This document shows positions 46,301 to 55,952 of a stretch of 64,000 bases of DNA, one piece after another (position 1 is the first letter of the stretch; the number at the start of each line of letters is the position of its first letter). The notes beneath the pieces are model-generated. The model saw only the letters and a program-made list of their open reading frames with translations. It was not told where the DNA came from and ran no database searches. Both the position numbers and the translations under genes were made by a program. The DNA comes from Trachythela sp. YZ-2020 (lineage: Eukaryota; Cnidaria; Anthozoa; Malacalcyonacea; Clavulariidae). The stretch is taken from NCBI GenBank assembly GCA_016169945.1, contig JADLSH010000367.1, forward strand, positions 3,100,001-3,164,000. Reading direction: 5' to 3'.

Positions 46301-49300
46301 TTAGCAAGTGTCTGTTTTTCTTTTTCAGACAAGTCTTTTTCGTGGATATTTGTTAAATCCGTTTCAGTAAAAATACTGTAATACGCACATTCTTCTAAAA
46401 AGCAAGGTAGCGGTCCATCTTGGGCTATTGAAGCAGCTGCTATCTCACCACAAGTACGAAAGTCTCCGTTTTGCACATGAAATGTGGAGTTAACAGGAAC
46501 TCCATCTTCAAATAAAGTTGCTGCGATGTCCTCCATTGTATCTTCGAGGAATTCTTTTGCAATAGCTCCTGAATCTATTCCTGCTTCGCCACTATACTGC
46601 ACCATAATTCTACAGGTTGGTGATTTTTTTTAGCTTGGTGCTGCCAAAGGGAAAAGATTCTTGACAGCGGCGCTTTTCGTCGCGTAGTTATGAAAAACTG
46701 ATCATTCTTATCTACTTTTGAAGAGAGAACATGGATGACATCTTGATTATCTTTTATCAGAGTAGTTGTTGCAGGCATGGGACTGTCTGAATCTTTTGTT
46801 TCAGGTGAATTGGAGGTGGAAGTAAACTCGGGTTCTTCATTCCATTCCTGCTGAAGTTGTCTTGCTATCTCTTCATCCTGACTTGTAACTTGCTCCATCT
46901 GGCTTGTTCCTGGATCACCAAGTGACATGGTGTTGCCCTCTGATTCTTCAAAAGTTTGGACACAAGTGTCTATTTCATTATTTATCTCATCTGTTTCGTC
47001 TGAGAAATCCAGGATCCCCTCATTCAGATCAATATCAGATTGGTTGCACAAATAGAAGGTAATACGTTTATAGTCTCTCCCCAGTTCAAACCTGTACTTC
47101 TCCAATTCGAAGAAATCTTTAGTCCCAGGCATAAAAAGTGCAATGCTTCCATCTTCATACAATAAATCATATGTATCATTTCCATCAAAAGACCTGTCAA
47201 AAGCTGTCATTGTTTCAATTGCTTTTTGCAAAATTAATTTACAAGTAGCAGACTTTGGGACTACAAAGGAAGTATTTTCCTTTAACTGTTTTCAGACAGC
47301 CATCCTTGAATCTCTTAATGCCGATATAAACCATAACCTGTTCATTTGGGTCAGACTTAGCCTTCTTTGTTGGTCGAAAATGTGCACAGTTCTCCTTGCT
47401 GGTTTTCTTCTTCAAGAATTGCTCAAATGATAGCACTTTTCCATGGGACACATTTTGAGGCCTGCCAAATGACATATTTGATTTACTTTCTTGCTGTTGG
47501 GAACTACCACTAGTAGAGGGTTTAGAAGTCCAACCAGGTGGGCCAACTTTGGTTTGATCACTTTTACACTTCCAACAGTAACGTACTCCATCTCTTAATT
47601 TAGCGGAACAGACCCCACAAAAACTAAAACGAACGCATTAAGTTAAAATTTTAACAAAAATTCGAGATTCAATTCGGAGACTAAATTGGGCTATTACATT
47701 TAATACCTCCACCCCCCCTGTCGAGGACCTCCGTTTCCAGAGGGGTTTTACATCTGTGTTTTTCCAGAAGGGTCCTCATCATTACCTTTCCAGAGGGGCT
47801 ATAAAGTTAGAAAAAAATTCCAGTGGGGTGAAAAATTATTTCCAGACAGGTAAAAGAGTAATAAAGGGTATTTCCAGAGGGGTAAAAGTTTTTCACAGTG
47901 GTAAAAAGTGCATTTCCAGAGGGGGTGGCGAGGTATTTCCAGAGGGGTTGTAAGCGTGTTCAACCTGTCAACCAGGTATTTCCAGGGTGGTTGTTGGATA
48001 AAATTTCCAAAGGGGTTATTTCTTGTTTCCAATCTGCACCAATGGTCTGCACTGCCCTTGATCGGGCAGGGTCGAGGACATTTTTTTCCAGGGGGGGGAT
48101 AAGCCAAGAAAACTAACTTCCATAGGGGGCTAAACACTATTCCAGGGGGGGCAAAACATCTTTCCTAGGGGGTTTTGAGACAGAATTTCCAAGGGGGGAA
48201 ACCATTTTTTCCAGTTTCCAGAGGGGAAAAAATAGTGAAATACGGAGGTCCTCGACAGGGGGGTGCAGATATTAAATGTAATAGCCCATTTGAAATCATT
48301 AAATCAAACAACCGAAAATGCTAGGAGTTTATATGGTACAAGGAAACGATAAGTTTAACATTCCAGTTGTAATGGTTCTCGCATAGAAACGATAACTAGA
48401 AGCAGAAAGCGGGAGAAATAGGGAGATTGTTCAAGAAATAAAACTATATTAAACACTCAAATACTCAATCGATCAAACATTGCCCAGATTAGTAACATGT
48501 ATAAGTTATTCGTAAATATCGCAGACCAATTTCGGCTATATTGTACAACCAATCTCTTAAAGTAAATCTATTTGATGCTGGAATGACAAAATCACAAAAA
48601 CAAAACGGTCAAAACTTACACCACGCTTTTCTCGCCTTCGTCGTCCGCCATTTTGGATTGGGTAGAATGACAAAGGAGTCTGGGTACTAAGTACTCACAG
48701 TGAACAGTATTTCACTTCCGCCGTGAACTTTCAAAGTTGCCGTGAGATTTCAATTGTTGCCGTGAACTTTCAAAGTTGCCGTGAGATTTCAATTGTTGCC
48801 GTGAACTTTCAAAGTTGCCGTGAGATTTCAATTGTTGCCGTGAACTTTCAAAGTTGCCGTGAGATTTCAATTGTTGCCGTGAACGAACTTTCATAGTTGC
48901 CGTGAATTTTAAGAAGTTGCTGTACAATATTAAATGTTGTGCCATGAACTTCTGAAAGATGTGCCGTGACACTTGTGGGCCACCGTAGGAATGTTAATTG
49001 AATTATCCATTGTTTTTCAGCATAATAATTTAATACGCATTCAAATATTATCGTGCAGCAGGAAATTTCGCCGCCAAACAACAGTAATACAGTATAAGCT
49101 TCAAAAACAACAAAAATCGACAAGGGGTCATTCAGAAAATACGTGACGCTTTTTTGGCCATTTTTTTTACACCCCCGCACGCGCTGTGACGTTTGGTAAT
49201 ACACCCCATGCAAAAATACGTGACGCCAAACAAATCCCCCCCCCCTATGTTAAGCATGATCATAAATTTGAATCTACACACCTAAAAATCTCACAACCTA

Positions 49301-52300
49301 AAAATGATTCACGAATTGAATCGATTATTCAATTTTCAAATACTTCATGTAAAAGAAACTACTTGATATGAATATACAAGTACTTCATGTAAAGAAACTT
49401 CTTCGAGTAATATTTTAATTCGGGAGTCTCACCATGCGGTAGATATAAATACTGTATAAAAATGTGGTCTAGTTTATCTAGTATGTATTATTTAAATAAT
49501 AATGAAAATATGATAAATGTAATATAATTTTAAATGTACCGGCATATTAAATATTAAAAACGTCACGTGACTGAGGTTGTTTTACCCCCTCCCCCCTTGT
49601 GACGACGTGTGACACTACGTCAATCACCCCCCTACCCCCCGAAGCGTCACATATTTTCTGAATGACCCCCAATGACATTTAAAGAAGCGCCTGTAAGGAA
49701 TCCTACACAGAACAAAAAAAGTCAAAAAGAATGTATAAAATGCGTATGTTGTGACTATGTACAGTACAGAAACATATATTAATATTATTATATTGTTTGG
49801 TATATTGCTTACTTTTTTAGCTTAAGTTTTATCAAATAGTCATTATTTAATATGACAATTATGTACGAGTCAAATCCAACCGCGATCAGCCCCCCCCGGG
49901 CGACCCCCAGGGAATTTGACTTTTGAAAAAATAAATAGTCAAATGCTCGGCCGGACAGGCAGAAACCACAGTCAAATGCCCTGCTATAAGGGTACATGGT
50001 TCTGGAATTTTGTTGCAAGAACAGCTTTCCCAATTGTTTTTCCTTTATTCCAAACTTTGAACAACGGCATATTCAATATTTGTCGCTCAGAATGTGTTTA
50101 AAAAAGCAATTTTAAAAACTTCGAAGCGCTAGAGTGTACATACTTTATGGGAACAACCGCTGACCAATTTGTTGTATAATGGTCAAATGCCCGACCGGGC
50201 GGATTAAACTTGAGTCAAATTCCCGCCTATACAGAGCTGGTCTTGAGTCAAATGCCCGGGGGTTGCCCGGGGGGGGCTGATCGTGGTTGGATTTGACTCG
50301 TACATTACGTTATATGGGTGGGTGTGATTTCCCCGGCGAGAATTTGTTCATGAAGTCATGAACTTTGATGGTTCGTTCATGAACGTTCATGCATATTCAT
50401 GAACAGTTCATGCCCTGTTGGCCTGTTCATCAAACGTTTTAACAAAAGATCATGAACAAGTGTTCATGAAGTGTTCGTGAATGCTCTTCATGATCCGTTC
50501 ATGAACATTTGATGAATGACAAATTGTTCATGAACTTTTTGTTCATTAACAGCATAGTTCATTAATGTTCATGAATATTCATTTAATTATTTCATGCACA
50601 ATAATTCATGAAAATTTCATAGAATTAGGTTCGTGAACTTACCATGAAATTTTAATGAATTTCATGGAACCATCTTTTCGTTAAATTTTGTTCATGAATG
50701 ATTCATGAACGTTCGTGATTTCATTTACCAATCTGGTGAACTAATTATTCTTCAAAATTTTCTGAAGATTTGTTTATGAACTATTCAGAAAATATTGCTG
50801 AATTTTTTGGTGGATCATACACTGTAAGAAAATCATAAAACATGTTCATAAATACCTCATGCAGTTATAATGGCTTTTTCTATATCAAATTTTCAATAAA
50901 TAAAAAACAAGCTTTCTTCGAGGCCATATACATGTACAATTATTCTACTAGAAGAACTATATAGCAATATAGCATAACAGAAGTTAGACGCAAGAATTTA
51001 ATGTTGAAATAATCCATATCAGTACTGTTATTAATTTCCGCCAATTTATCTGATGAAAGTCAGTTGCACACATTGCCGTTGGCCATGTAGACTGGCTATC
51101 GGCCAACTGCAAATAGTTGACATTTTATATAAAATCGTGCTTTTGATGCAACATATCATCGTTAGTACGTTTTATACGTTTTTTGTTGTTGAGTGGATTA
51201 ATTATTAAATGTGAAAAGCATTAGCTTGCTAAGAAAGGATTTCGACGAATACTATCAGTTGGTGATGAAGTGAACTAGCAACGGAAAGGCAGCCGTTCTC
51301 TGAGCAAGGATTAGAAAGAATAAAGTAAGTTTACGGCATAACTTCAATGTTTTACGCATTTTTATAACTTCAGATTTAAAATGCTTCAAGAAATTCACAT
51401 ATTAACTGCAAATTTACCAAACTAGCTTGTCTGTGTCTCTTCGACCTTTGGCCTACGCATGACTCTTAATTACAGTACAAGTTACAGTAAATTTCTTCTG
51501 ATATGAATGCGCGACCGCAAATGTTGAACACAACAAAGACAGAGTGAAAATTATACAAAGAATTGAAGATGTGTAAAAGAAATGGGTTTCACAGCCGATG
51601 ATATTTAATATAAGCATGAGCTAAAATGATATTTTGCGGCCCTCAGCTTGTTGACCCTTGTTTGGCTTCCCATTGCAAAACTCCCTCTCTCAGCATTCAT
51701 ACTGTTAATGTACAGTACGTGCAGCCAATGAGGTAGGAGTTTACTAAAAACGAACAAGATATGAAAAAAATACGCATACTGTACTATAATTGCGCAAACA
51801 GGATGCTTTAAAAAGATGTTTCAACACTGATGTGGGCGGTTAAATTTGCCTTGTTCAATCTGCCCTATGGTATTAAATACCGCGTCTTGTTAGAAGTCAT
51901 CTCGCTGTTGGCGTTTTGGCCGTAGACAAGGGCATGAAGTAAAAGCGCAATACGAACTGCTATATGCCATATTAACTAACGGTAAACACAAAACCTTACA
52001 ATTTTAACTGTATTATGAAACCTGTTTCCCAATACTTTCCAATAGAAACTTGATTAAAAAATCTTGCTTCTAAGAGTTACGGTTGTGACTTGTGTATTCT
52101 AAGTATTAAACCGTAGGCATAGTCCGCAAGGCAGTCAGTTGTCTTTCTTGTCAACTAAGCCTTGTTAAACTAAGAATTTTGTGGTAATTTTGCATAATTC
52201 ATGTACATGAATCAGGTGAATGAGATGATGAACATTTCATGAATATTCATCATGAATTGTACCATCAAATGTTCATGACAACTCATGAATTACTTCATGA

Positions 52301-55300
52301 ACATTTCACGAATTACTTCATGAACATTTCATGAATTACTTCATGAACATTTCATGAATTACTTCATGAACATTTCATGAAAGAGTGATCACGAATAATT
52401 CATGAGAAGTTCATGATCTATGGAAACATAAAAGATCATGAACTATTCATGAACAACAATTTTCATGAACTGTGCCATTTAATGTTCATGAGCAAATTCA
52501 TGAATAGTTCATGAATATTGTTCATGAATTGCTCATAAAAAATGCTAGAACAATAGTTCATGAACCGTTCGTGAACAGAAATGTTCATGAATTTATTGTT
52601 CATGAACTGTTGTTTTCATGAACTGTGCCATTTAATGATCATGCACATTCATGAACAGTTCATGTACTTTTGATGGATGTTCATGAACAATATTCATGAA
52701 TTGTTCATGAATAATTCATCAAATTTTCGCCGGGGTTGTGTTATTTGGTACAAGATTTTTACAGTCTTTCAAAATTATTGGAGGGGCTCGCCCCCCCCCC
52801 CCCCAGTGTCCGCCACTGCTACTCTCCTAACTTTTATATAAAGGACAGTTCAAATTCTTGCTTCTATTCCTTGCACTTTTATCTCATCCACTGTAAACTT
52901 CCCGCAGGTTGACCGACCTAACTCGATGGAAGAGAGGGACACTTTTCTAAATCTAGAGACTTTCTAGACTTACATTGTTATAGAAAACCTCTAGACAACA
53001 GACTCCTACAAACATGGACAGCAAGCTTCGATCCCAAACTGTTGTAATATGGAGGTTCTACTGTATGAGAGTGTTAGCATGGATTGTGAACTACAGGTAT
53101 TAGATACTTACTTCTGAACCTTAATTACAGTGTTGTTTCTGTCATGTGTCTTTTTCTGTTCCAAAACAGTTACTAACAAAAGAAAACAAACATCGTCTCT
53201 TTTTTGCAAACATTTCTTATCTACCAAACACAAGGCTGCTTTTCACCAGAGATTGGTTTTTGTCATCCTTATTAAGACACATGTAGCAATGACATCATAC
53301 ATGTGACAGGAATGCATCAAATGTTTCCACCAGAAAGACACTTTTCAAGCTAGATGGATTTCAGTAGACCCCAAGTTTCTACCTCAAGAATTGCATTACA
53401 TTAAAAACAATCAGTTTGAAATTGATTGATTCCAAATCCAAACCCATGCATCATTTTCTTTTTATACTCCATTTATGAATGTTGTTTTACATTCTCTTTA
53501 TTTAGAAAACATGAAAACAAACTTTCAGACAGCACAAAAAAAGCAGAAAACGAACTACAATTTTTGTTCATGTAATTCTTGTATCTCATAAAATCATACA
53601 TTACTTTTACTGTGACTGAGCCTTGCAAACTGTACAGCACATCAATAGTCTAATACCATTATGACATACAATCTTACATGTCCTTTACGGATGGTGTTAT
53701 AAACCATGACATTAAAAAATTTTACAATTACGTAAAACTTACAATCAGTTATTTCATTTGGAAAAAAGTAATGAAAGCCATGTAATCTTGTTCCTGTCGT
53801 GCAAGAGACAACTAAAAAATAGATTCACATGTTATTGTTAGTGGTCCTTCACAGTGCTGTGATGTACAGTAGCCATATATATTAATTGGTGCTGATACCA
53901 CATACATACACCCTTTTAAACAAACGCTGTTCTTCAGAAGTCGGTAATTGTACTACTGTAACTCTCTTATATGCTTTAAGGGCCAGTTGAACCTCTATTT
54001 AAGGACACATCTCTAACACGTCAATTTTTTTCATGCCTCAATGGTACATTAAGTCAGGGAGGTGGTAAGCTCTCAATATTTCTGCAGATATATTTTTTAT
54101 GTATTGGTGCATGAAGGTAATTGTCAGCTGTCAAACAGGGATGATAGAGTCTAACCGGATAGTAATGGAGATTTTGTACCTAGAGCTTTTCCTAGTGATC
54201 GAAAGCTGACAAGCGACTCAAGCAAACGCAGTGAAAGAAATTATGTAAACTTTATCGAACCAGTTAAAATGCTCACATGATTTTGGGTACCTTGGATGGC
54301 ACAGTTTAATATTTTTTTCACTTACAAACAATAAATCCTTAATGATCTAGAACTGGACATAGGGGGTTGAAGTGCACGGACTGGTGTCAACTGCTACTAT
54401 AAATTAATAAGGGCTGAGCCAGTGAGTAAACTTTACAGTTCATTTTCACAAATTGTTCATGCGCAATATGCAAGTAATGCAAACTAAGTCCAGGCAAATA
54501 TAAAGATGTGAGTATGCGGTAATTATGCTGATGCAGTTATTGCACGGTAATGTTAACATATATGCAGTATTACAATATTGTTAACACATGTACAGCTCTA
54601 ACTCACATTCTAATATGGTACAAATGTATTTTGATTATATGTATACTTTTATTAAATCATAATAGAACATCTGTGAATTGAGGTTGTATTACGTATAGAG
54701 GGCAGTGGCAACTATGCTTAGAACTGGTTTGAAGCAGTTTGATCACCAACTCTGATTTGATGAGACTCTTGTCAAATGAACTTTAATAGATAAAATTTAA
54801 TGATAGCATTTTAGAACAAGGTTTTTATCTGCATTTCTAGATAACTCTTGTCTGCTGACTGCCATGTTTTACCAAGGCTTTAAAGTAATTAAAGTAAAAC
54901 GAACAACAATTAAATTGCAGCAACTTAATATGATTTCAATAAATGTTAATTGAAAATGTTCACACACATAAGTTGCAACACTCGAGACAGCATTTGTAAA
55001 CATCTTTAATTAAGATGCATTGAAATCAGATTTTATTGCAAGTTTGAGCAATTTTGTCGCTCAATTCTCACATATTACTGCGCCGTTTTAAAAATAGTTT
55101 TGCAAATAATGTACCAATCAATACCAATTACATGTGGTTAGTCTATAGATTGTTATTGATAATCAATACCAATCAATAAGGTCACATAAACCTCCGCCAT
55201 ATATTGTTCATTGATTTCAGTATCAATTGATTGATTGATTGTTATAATCAATTGGTGGGTTTCAGGGCAGCAGATGCCACTCTGGAAAGTTTGTATCGCG

Positions 55301-55952
55301 CAACCGAGATATCGGCGCGCAATTTTGATTCCTCTATACACTTACTATTAAATTTTCGAAATCTCGGTTGTGCGATTTCCAAACTTTCCAGTCAGGAGCA
55401 GATGGGTGCTACAGGGCAGCAGATGGGGTCAACTCCAGAAATGTTGATGCCTTTAGGAGCAAGAAAATTAAACTACATCTCTCAATTCTATATATCTGCC
55501 TTCAAATACAAGACGACTATGTATAATGAAAGGAATTATCATTATTTCCTCACTTTGATAACTGCAGGTTGACCATCATTCGCTGCATGATAATGCTAAT
55601 GCTTCTCAAGTGAAACCCACATATTGCATAGGCCAGGTGTTATACCAAGATACTGTAGTTTTATTAAATTGTCTCGTATAAAATGGCTTCAAATGACTGT
55701 CAAATGACTGTCAAATCAGTATATTATGAAAAGATTTCACTATTTCAGTTTTAAACACGTGACATTTCGGCATGGTAGACCACAATTCCGCACCACAAAA
55801 CTACCAAATTTTAACAATTTAATACTTGAACGTTAACCTTTCACAAGTGTTAGCTTTTTGGTCGTCCCATCGATGTTGTGTACATATCCTTCATAAGATC
55901 CTTCTTCGTTGACTTCTATCCTTACTTTCGCACCAATAACTTGCGCTGCCAT
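33498..55952 (-). CDS. EXD1: EXD1-like protein: Lsm-like domain plus inactive 3'-5' exonuclease domain
   Basis: Mammalian EXD1 is an RNA-binding pseudonuclease acting with TDRD12 in piRNA biogenesis. Thirteen minus-strand exons join in phase to about 658 aa: 55952-55838, 53811-53743, 53172-53112, 42989-42766, 41770-41664, 39862-39776, 38749-38660, 38045-37965, 37844-37792, 36649-36556, 35774-35712, 35078-34953 and 34304-33498. Residues 1-81 form an Lsm-like fold. Residues 190-390 follow the EXD1/Egalitarian exonuclease order: VVGVAWEGLNVGRFGQLCLI, VYLFDIVALGG, HNCRHFSDALYHQYGVSLVN, VFDTQVAD, WKNRPI. Catalytic aspartates are lost (DxE becomes AWE, HDCR becomes HNCR, and the third motif lacks its Asp), so nuclease activity is unlikely. 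The tail (391-658) starts YELQRRERPRHRQ, which aligns with the mammalian C-terminus, and is then disordered with an FGRGRG motif. Splice phases agree at all twelve junctions. Confidence 0.9.
34553..34874. mobile_element. MITE containing a 21-bp minisatellite
   Basis: The terminal inverted repeats start TGAGGGTTTGTAGGAT and contain CTTCGACGTTT/AAACTTCGAAG-type sequence. They bracket about eight copies of GTTAAGTAGTTAACCACGTTA (34,623-34,795), some with single changes. The element lies in EXD1 intron 12. Its ends share the TTCGCTCGAAACGTCGAAGT family motif found at 12.4 and 35.2 kb. Confidence 0.65.
34953..42989 (-). CDS. EXD1: EXD1 exons 4-12: linker and exonuclease-like domain
   Basis: Exon 4 is a charged, low-complexity linker (RGLPLKHERNFSKKHLQKGK). 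Exons 5-8 supply the first two exonuclease motifs (FVPIDSFGEAFEQ, VAWEG, VYLFDI, HNCRHFSD). Exon 9 (VADAIIYRNEVPDRKL), exon 10 (LISCLYEYLDLSPDEYHFHK) and exon 11 (WKNRPIHKDLIDAAAK) fill the helical part. Exon 12 (VMYLRELRLAQMERMMEEF) ends the domain. Exon 11 is only 63 nt but has clean splice signals and restores the conserved W..RP motif. Confidence 0.87.
35215..35390. repeat. Repeat related to 12.4 kb and 34.6 kb
   Basis: It carries CCTTCGCTCGAAACGTCGAA and TTCTTATTGTATTTTTCAGG, the same block as at 12,404-12,450, followed by a C-rich stretch. It sits in EXD1 intron 11 and has no coding frame of its own. Confidence 0.55.
37077..37379. mobile_element. hAT-type MITE with 8-bp target duplication
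   Basis: The element begins CAGGGCCG and ends CGGCCCTG. The 8-bp sequence CTTATACA flanks it exactly on both sides (37,069-37,076 and 37,380-37,387). A short CAGGG terminus with an 8-bp duplication is the hallmark of hAT elements. The interior is G/C-tract rich and non-coding. It lies in EXD1 intron 9. Confidence 0.8.
37463..37611. repeat. (ATACA)n microsatellite followed by a 43-bp tandem duplication
   Basis: About 65 bases of AATAC units are followed by two adjacent copies of a unit containing CATCTGACACAGTGTACTGA and CAAATTGATAGTAAGCG. The duplication is nearly exact, so it is recent. Confidence 0.75.
38220..38405. repeat. Dispersed repeat related to 12.5-12.8 kb
   Basis: It starts ATGTTATTTACCGGCTTGGA, then GGTCCGTA, and ends with an inverted TACGGACC near 38,342 followed by AGCCAATCAGAT. 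It is a non-coding element in EXD1 intron 7. Confidence 0.55.
38868..38890. repeat. (ATT)n microsatellite
   Basis: Seven uninterrupted ATT units in EXD1 intron 6. Confidence 0.8.
39922..40134. mobile_element. MITE with TTAGTAAAATTA ends
   Basis: The left TTAGTAAAATTACATAGGTG is matched at the right by the complement of CACCTATATAATTTTACTAA, an inverted repeat of about 26 bp with one mismatch. A second inverted pair, GGTGATTAT/ATAATCACC, is internal. It lies in EXD1 intron 5 immediately upstream of exon 6. No ORF. Confidence 0.6.
42307..42756. mobile_element. hAT-like MITE with ACCGGTCA repeats
   Basis: The left end CAGGGCTAAAAATAACGG pairs with a right end reading TTTTAGCTCTG. TTGACCGGTCA units cluster at both ends. 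No convincing target duplication remains, so the copy is old. Its right end stops about 9 bases short of the exon 4 donor of EXD1. Confidence 0.55.
43343..43727 (+). repeat. Left terminal inverted repeat with subterminal array
   Basis: It starts TACGGTGGCCCACAAGTGTC. Then come about five 39- to 40-bp units alternating CACGGCAACAATTGAAATCT and CACGGCAACTTTGAAAGTT, and a unique part ending at ATGGCG. The array units are candidate transposase-binding sites, and the unique part is a candidate promoter. Confidence 0.85.
43719..44911 (+). pseudogene. Integrase-like DDE transposase, broken by frameshifts
   Basis: The start ATGGCGACAAAT lies at the inner edge of the left terminal repeat. The N-terminus has an acidic leader and a helix-turn-helix-like part (YYFQRGFQYEEIRNFLLKYH, then LSTLKRRIKEYGL). 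The catalytic core shows all three acidic residues: Asp in WHCDGYDKLKPYGFP, Asp in FITDLGTENG and Glu in RNQRIEGWW. This spacing and the GCIDGWSRKILWL motif are those of integrase-core (rve-like) transposases. Lesions: a frame change near 43,930, a TGA in place of an expected sense codon at 44,467, and further frame changes near 44,517 and 44,620. The last piece ends at 44,911. It is therefore a recently dead copy. Confidence 0.8.
45569..45956. mobile_element. hAT-type MITE inside the HECT gene
   Basis: The ends are TAGTGCTGTGC and GCACAGCACTA. They are flanked by a perfect 8-bp duplication, CTAGGGGA (45,561-45,568 and 45,957-45,964). The interior is built of CTCCGGCTCCGG and AAAAACTCCGG repeats at both ends. 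Removing it would rejoin the HECT frame at this point, so it inserted after the host transposon. Confidence 0.85.
47687..48288. mobile_element. MITE made of TTTCCAGAGGGGT repeats
   Basis: The terminal inverted repeats start TGGGCTATTACATTTAATA and continue through CCCCCCTGTCGAGGACCTCC (about 48 bp each). The interior is a degenerate array of about twenty TTTCCAGAGGGG units at irregular 20- to 45-bp spacing. It lies in intron 1 of the transposon-borne HECT gene. No clear target duplication. Confidence 0.7.
48643..48987 (-). repeat. Right terminal inverted repeat with subterminal array
   Basis: Reverse complement of the left repeat but one 40-bp subterminal unit shorter. It contains the first codons of the HECT gene. 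Confidence 0.85.
49124..49669. mobile_element. MITE with GGGGTCATTCAGAAAATA ends
   Basis: The left GGGGTCATTCAGAAAATACG, then TGACGC, pairs with the right GCGTCAC, then ATATTTTCTGAATGACCCC. Poly-C tracts flank the interior, which has no ORF. It lies in EXD1 intron 3, 140 bp from the large transposon. The class is uncertain. Confidence 0.65.
49862..50304. mobile_element. Harbinger-like MITE, TTA target duplication
   Basis: Terminal inverted repeats of about 50 bp start TGTACGAGTCAAATCCAACC and run through GATCAGCCCCCCCCGGGC. TTA flanks both ends (49,859-49,861 and 50,305-50,307), the 3-bp target typical of PIF/Harbinger elements. AGTCAAATGCCCG-type units repeat inside. Confidence 0.75.
50331..52734. 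mobile_element. 2.4-kb non-coding element built of TTCATGAAC palindromes
   Basis: The ends CCCCGGCGAGAATTTG and CAAATTTTCGCCGGGG form the terminal inverted repeat. Dense arrays of GTTCATGAAC and its variants fill 50,340-50,730 and 52,200-52,730. The unit is itself a palindrome. The 1.4-kb core between them (50,740-52,200) contains no ORF above about 60 codons. It is best read as a non-autonomous DNA transposon or giant MITE with subterminal arrays. Confidence 0.7.
53112..55952 (-). CDS. EXD1: EXD1 exons 1-3: Lsm-like N-terminal domain
   Basis: Exon 1 opens MAAQVIGAKVRIEVNEEGSY (start at 55952) and continues EGYVHNIDGTTKKLTLVK. This is the bent beta-sheet pattern of an Lsm/Sm fold (GxxVxI...G.Y.G.V...D.....L.L). 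Exon 2 gives TGTRLHGFHYFFPNEITD and exon 3 LTVLEQKKTHDRN. The phases (1, 1, 2) match exon 4, more than 10 kb away. Known EXD1 proteins carry an Lsm-like domain at this place. Confidence 0.85.
53812..55837. other. EXD1 intron 1
   Basis: Mostly AT-rich unique sequence. A short inverted-repeat element lies at 55,273-55,393 (CTGGAAAGTTTGTATCGCGC, then AACCGAGAT, pairing with ATCTCGGTTGTGCGATTTCC and AAACTTTCCAG). I see no further exon. Confidence 0.45.

Larger units (their letters stand above)
45216..48651 (-). pseudogene. Transposon-borne HECT E3 ubiquitin ligase, broken
   Basis: Exon 1 (48651-48620) reads MADDEGEKSVV and starts inside the right terminal repeat. Intron 1 holds a MITE. Exon 2 starts at 47,623 (acceptor CGTTTTAG) with a Cys-rich zinc-ribbon-like CGVCSAKLRDGVRYCWKC. 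An acidic middle with a DEEIARQLQQEW segment follows, then the HECT fold (QYSGEAGIDSGAIAKEFLED and, after the inserted MITE, VMGWITGQRHK and VKFDHDC). Lesions: two compensating-type indels near 47,245-47,265, an indel in an A8 run near 46,625, a 388-bp MITE at 45,569, and an extra G in a G5 run near 45,315. Beyond this last indel the Ala-Cys catalytic motif and a VHMNE motif lie in the next frame. Similar HECT genes are repeated in fish and coral genomes. Confidence 0.78.
43343..48987. mobile_element. 5.65-kb DNA transposon with DDE transposase and HECT ligase genes
   Basis: The ends TACGGTGGCCCACAAGTGTC and its exact complement are flanked by GGAATGT on both sides (43,336-43,342 and 48,988-48,994). 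The terminal inverted repeats are 385 bp (left) and about 345 bp (right), differing by one subterminal unit. Each holds a tandem array of CACGGCAACAATTGAAATCT / CACGGCAACTTTGAAAGTT. Both repeats end in CAATCCAAAATGGCG, so each supplies the start codon of a gene pointing inward: the transposase from the left and a HECT gene from the right. Two smaller elements are nested inside. The integrase-like transposase suggests an IS3EU/Ginger-like superfamily, which I cannot settle. It sits in EXD1 intron 3. Confidence 0.85.

Noticed and set aside
47756..48137. Several ORFs within 47.7-48.2 kb on both strands
   Set aside because: All are translations of the TTTCCAGAGGGG array, so they are repeat artefacts.
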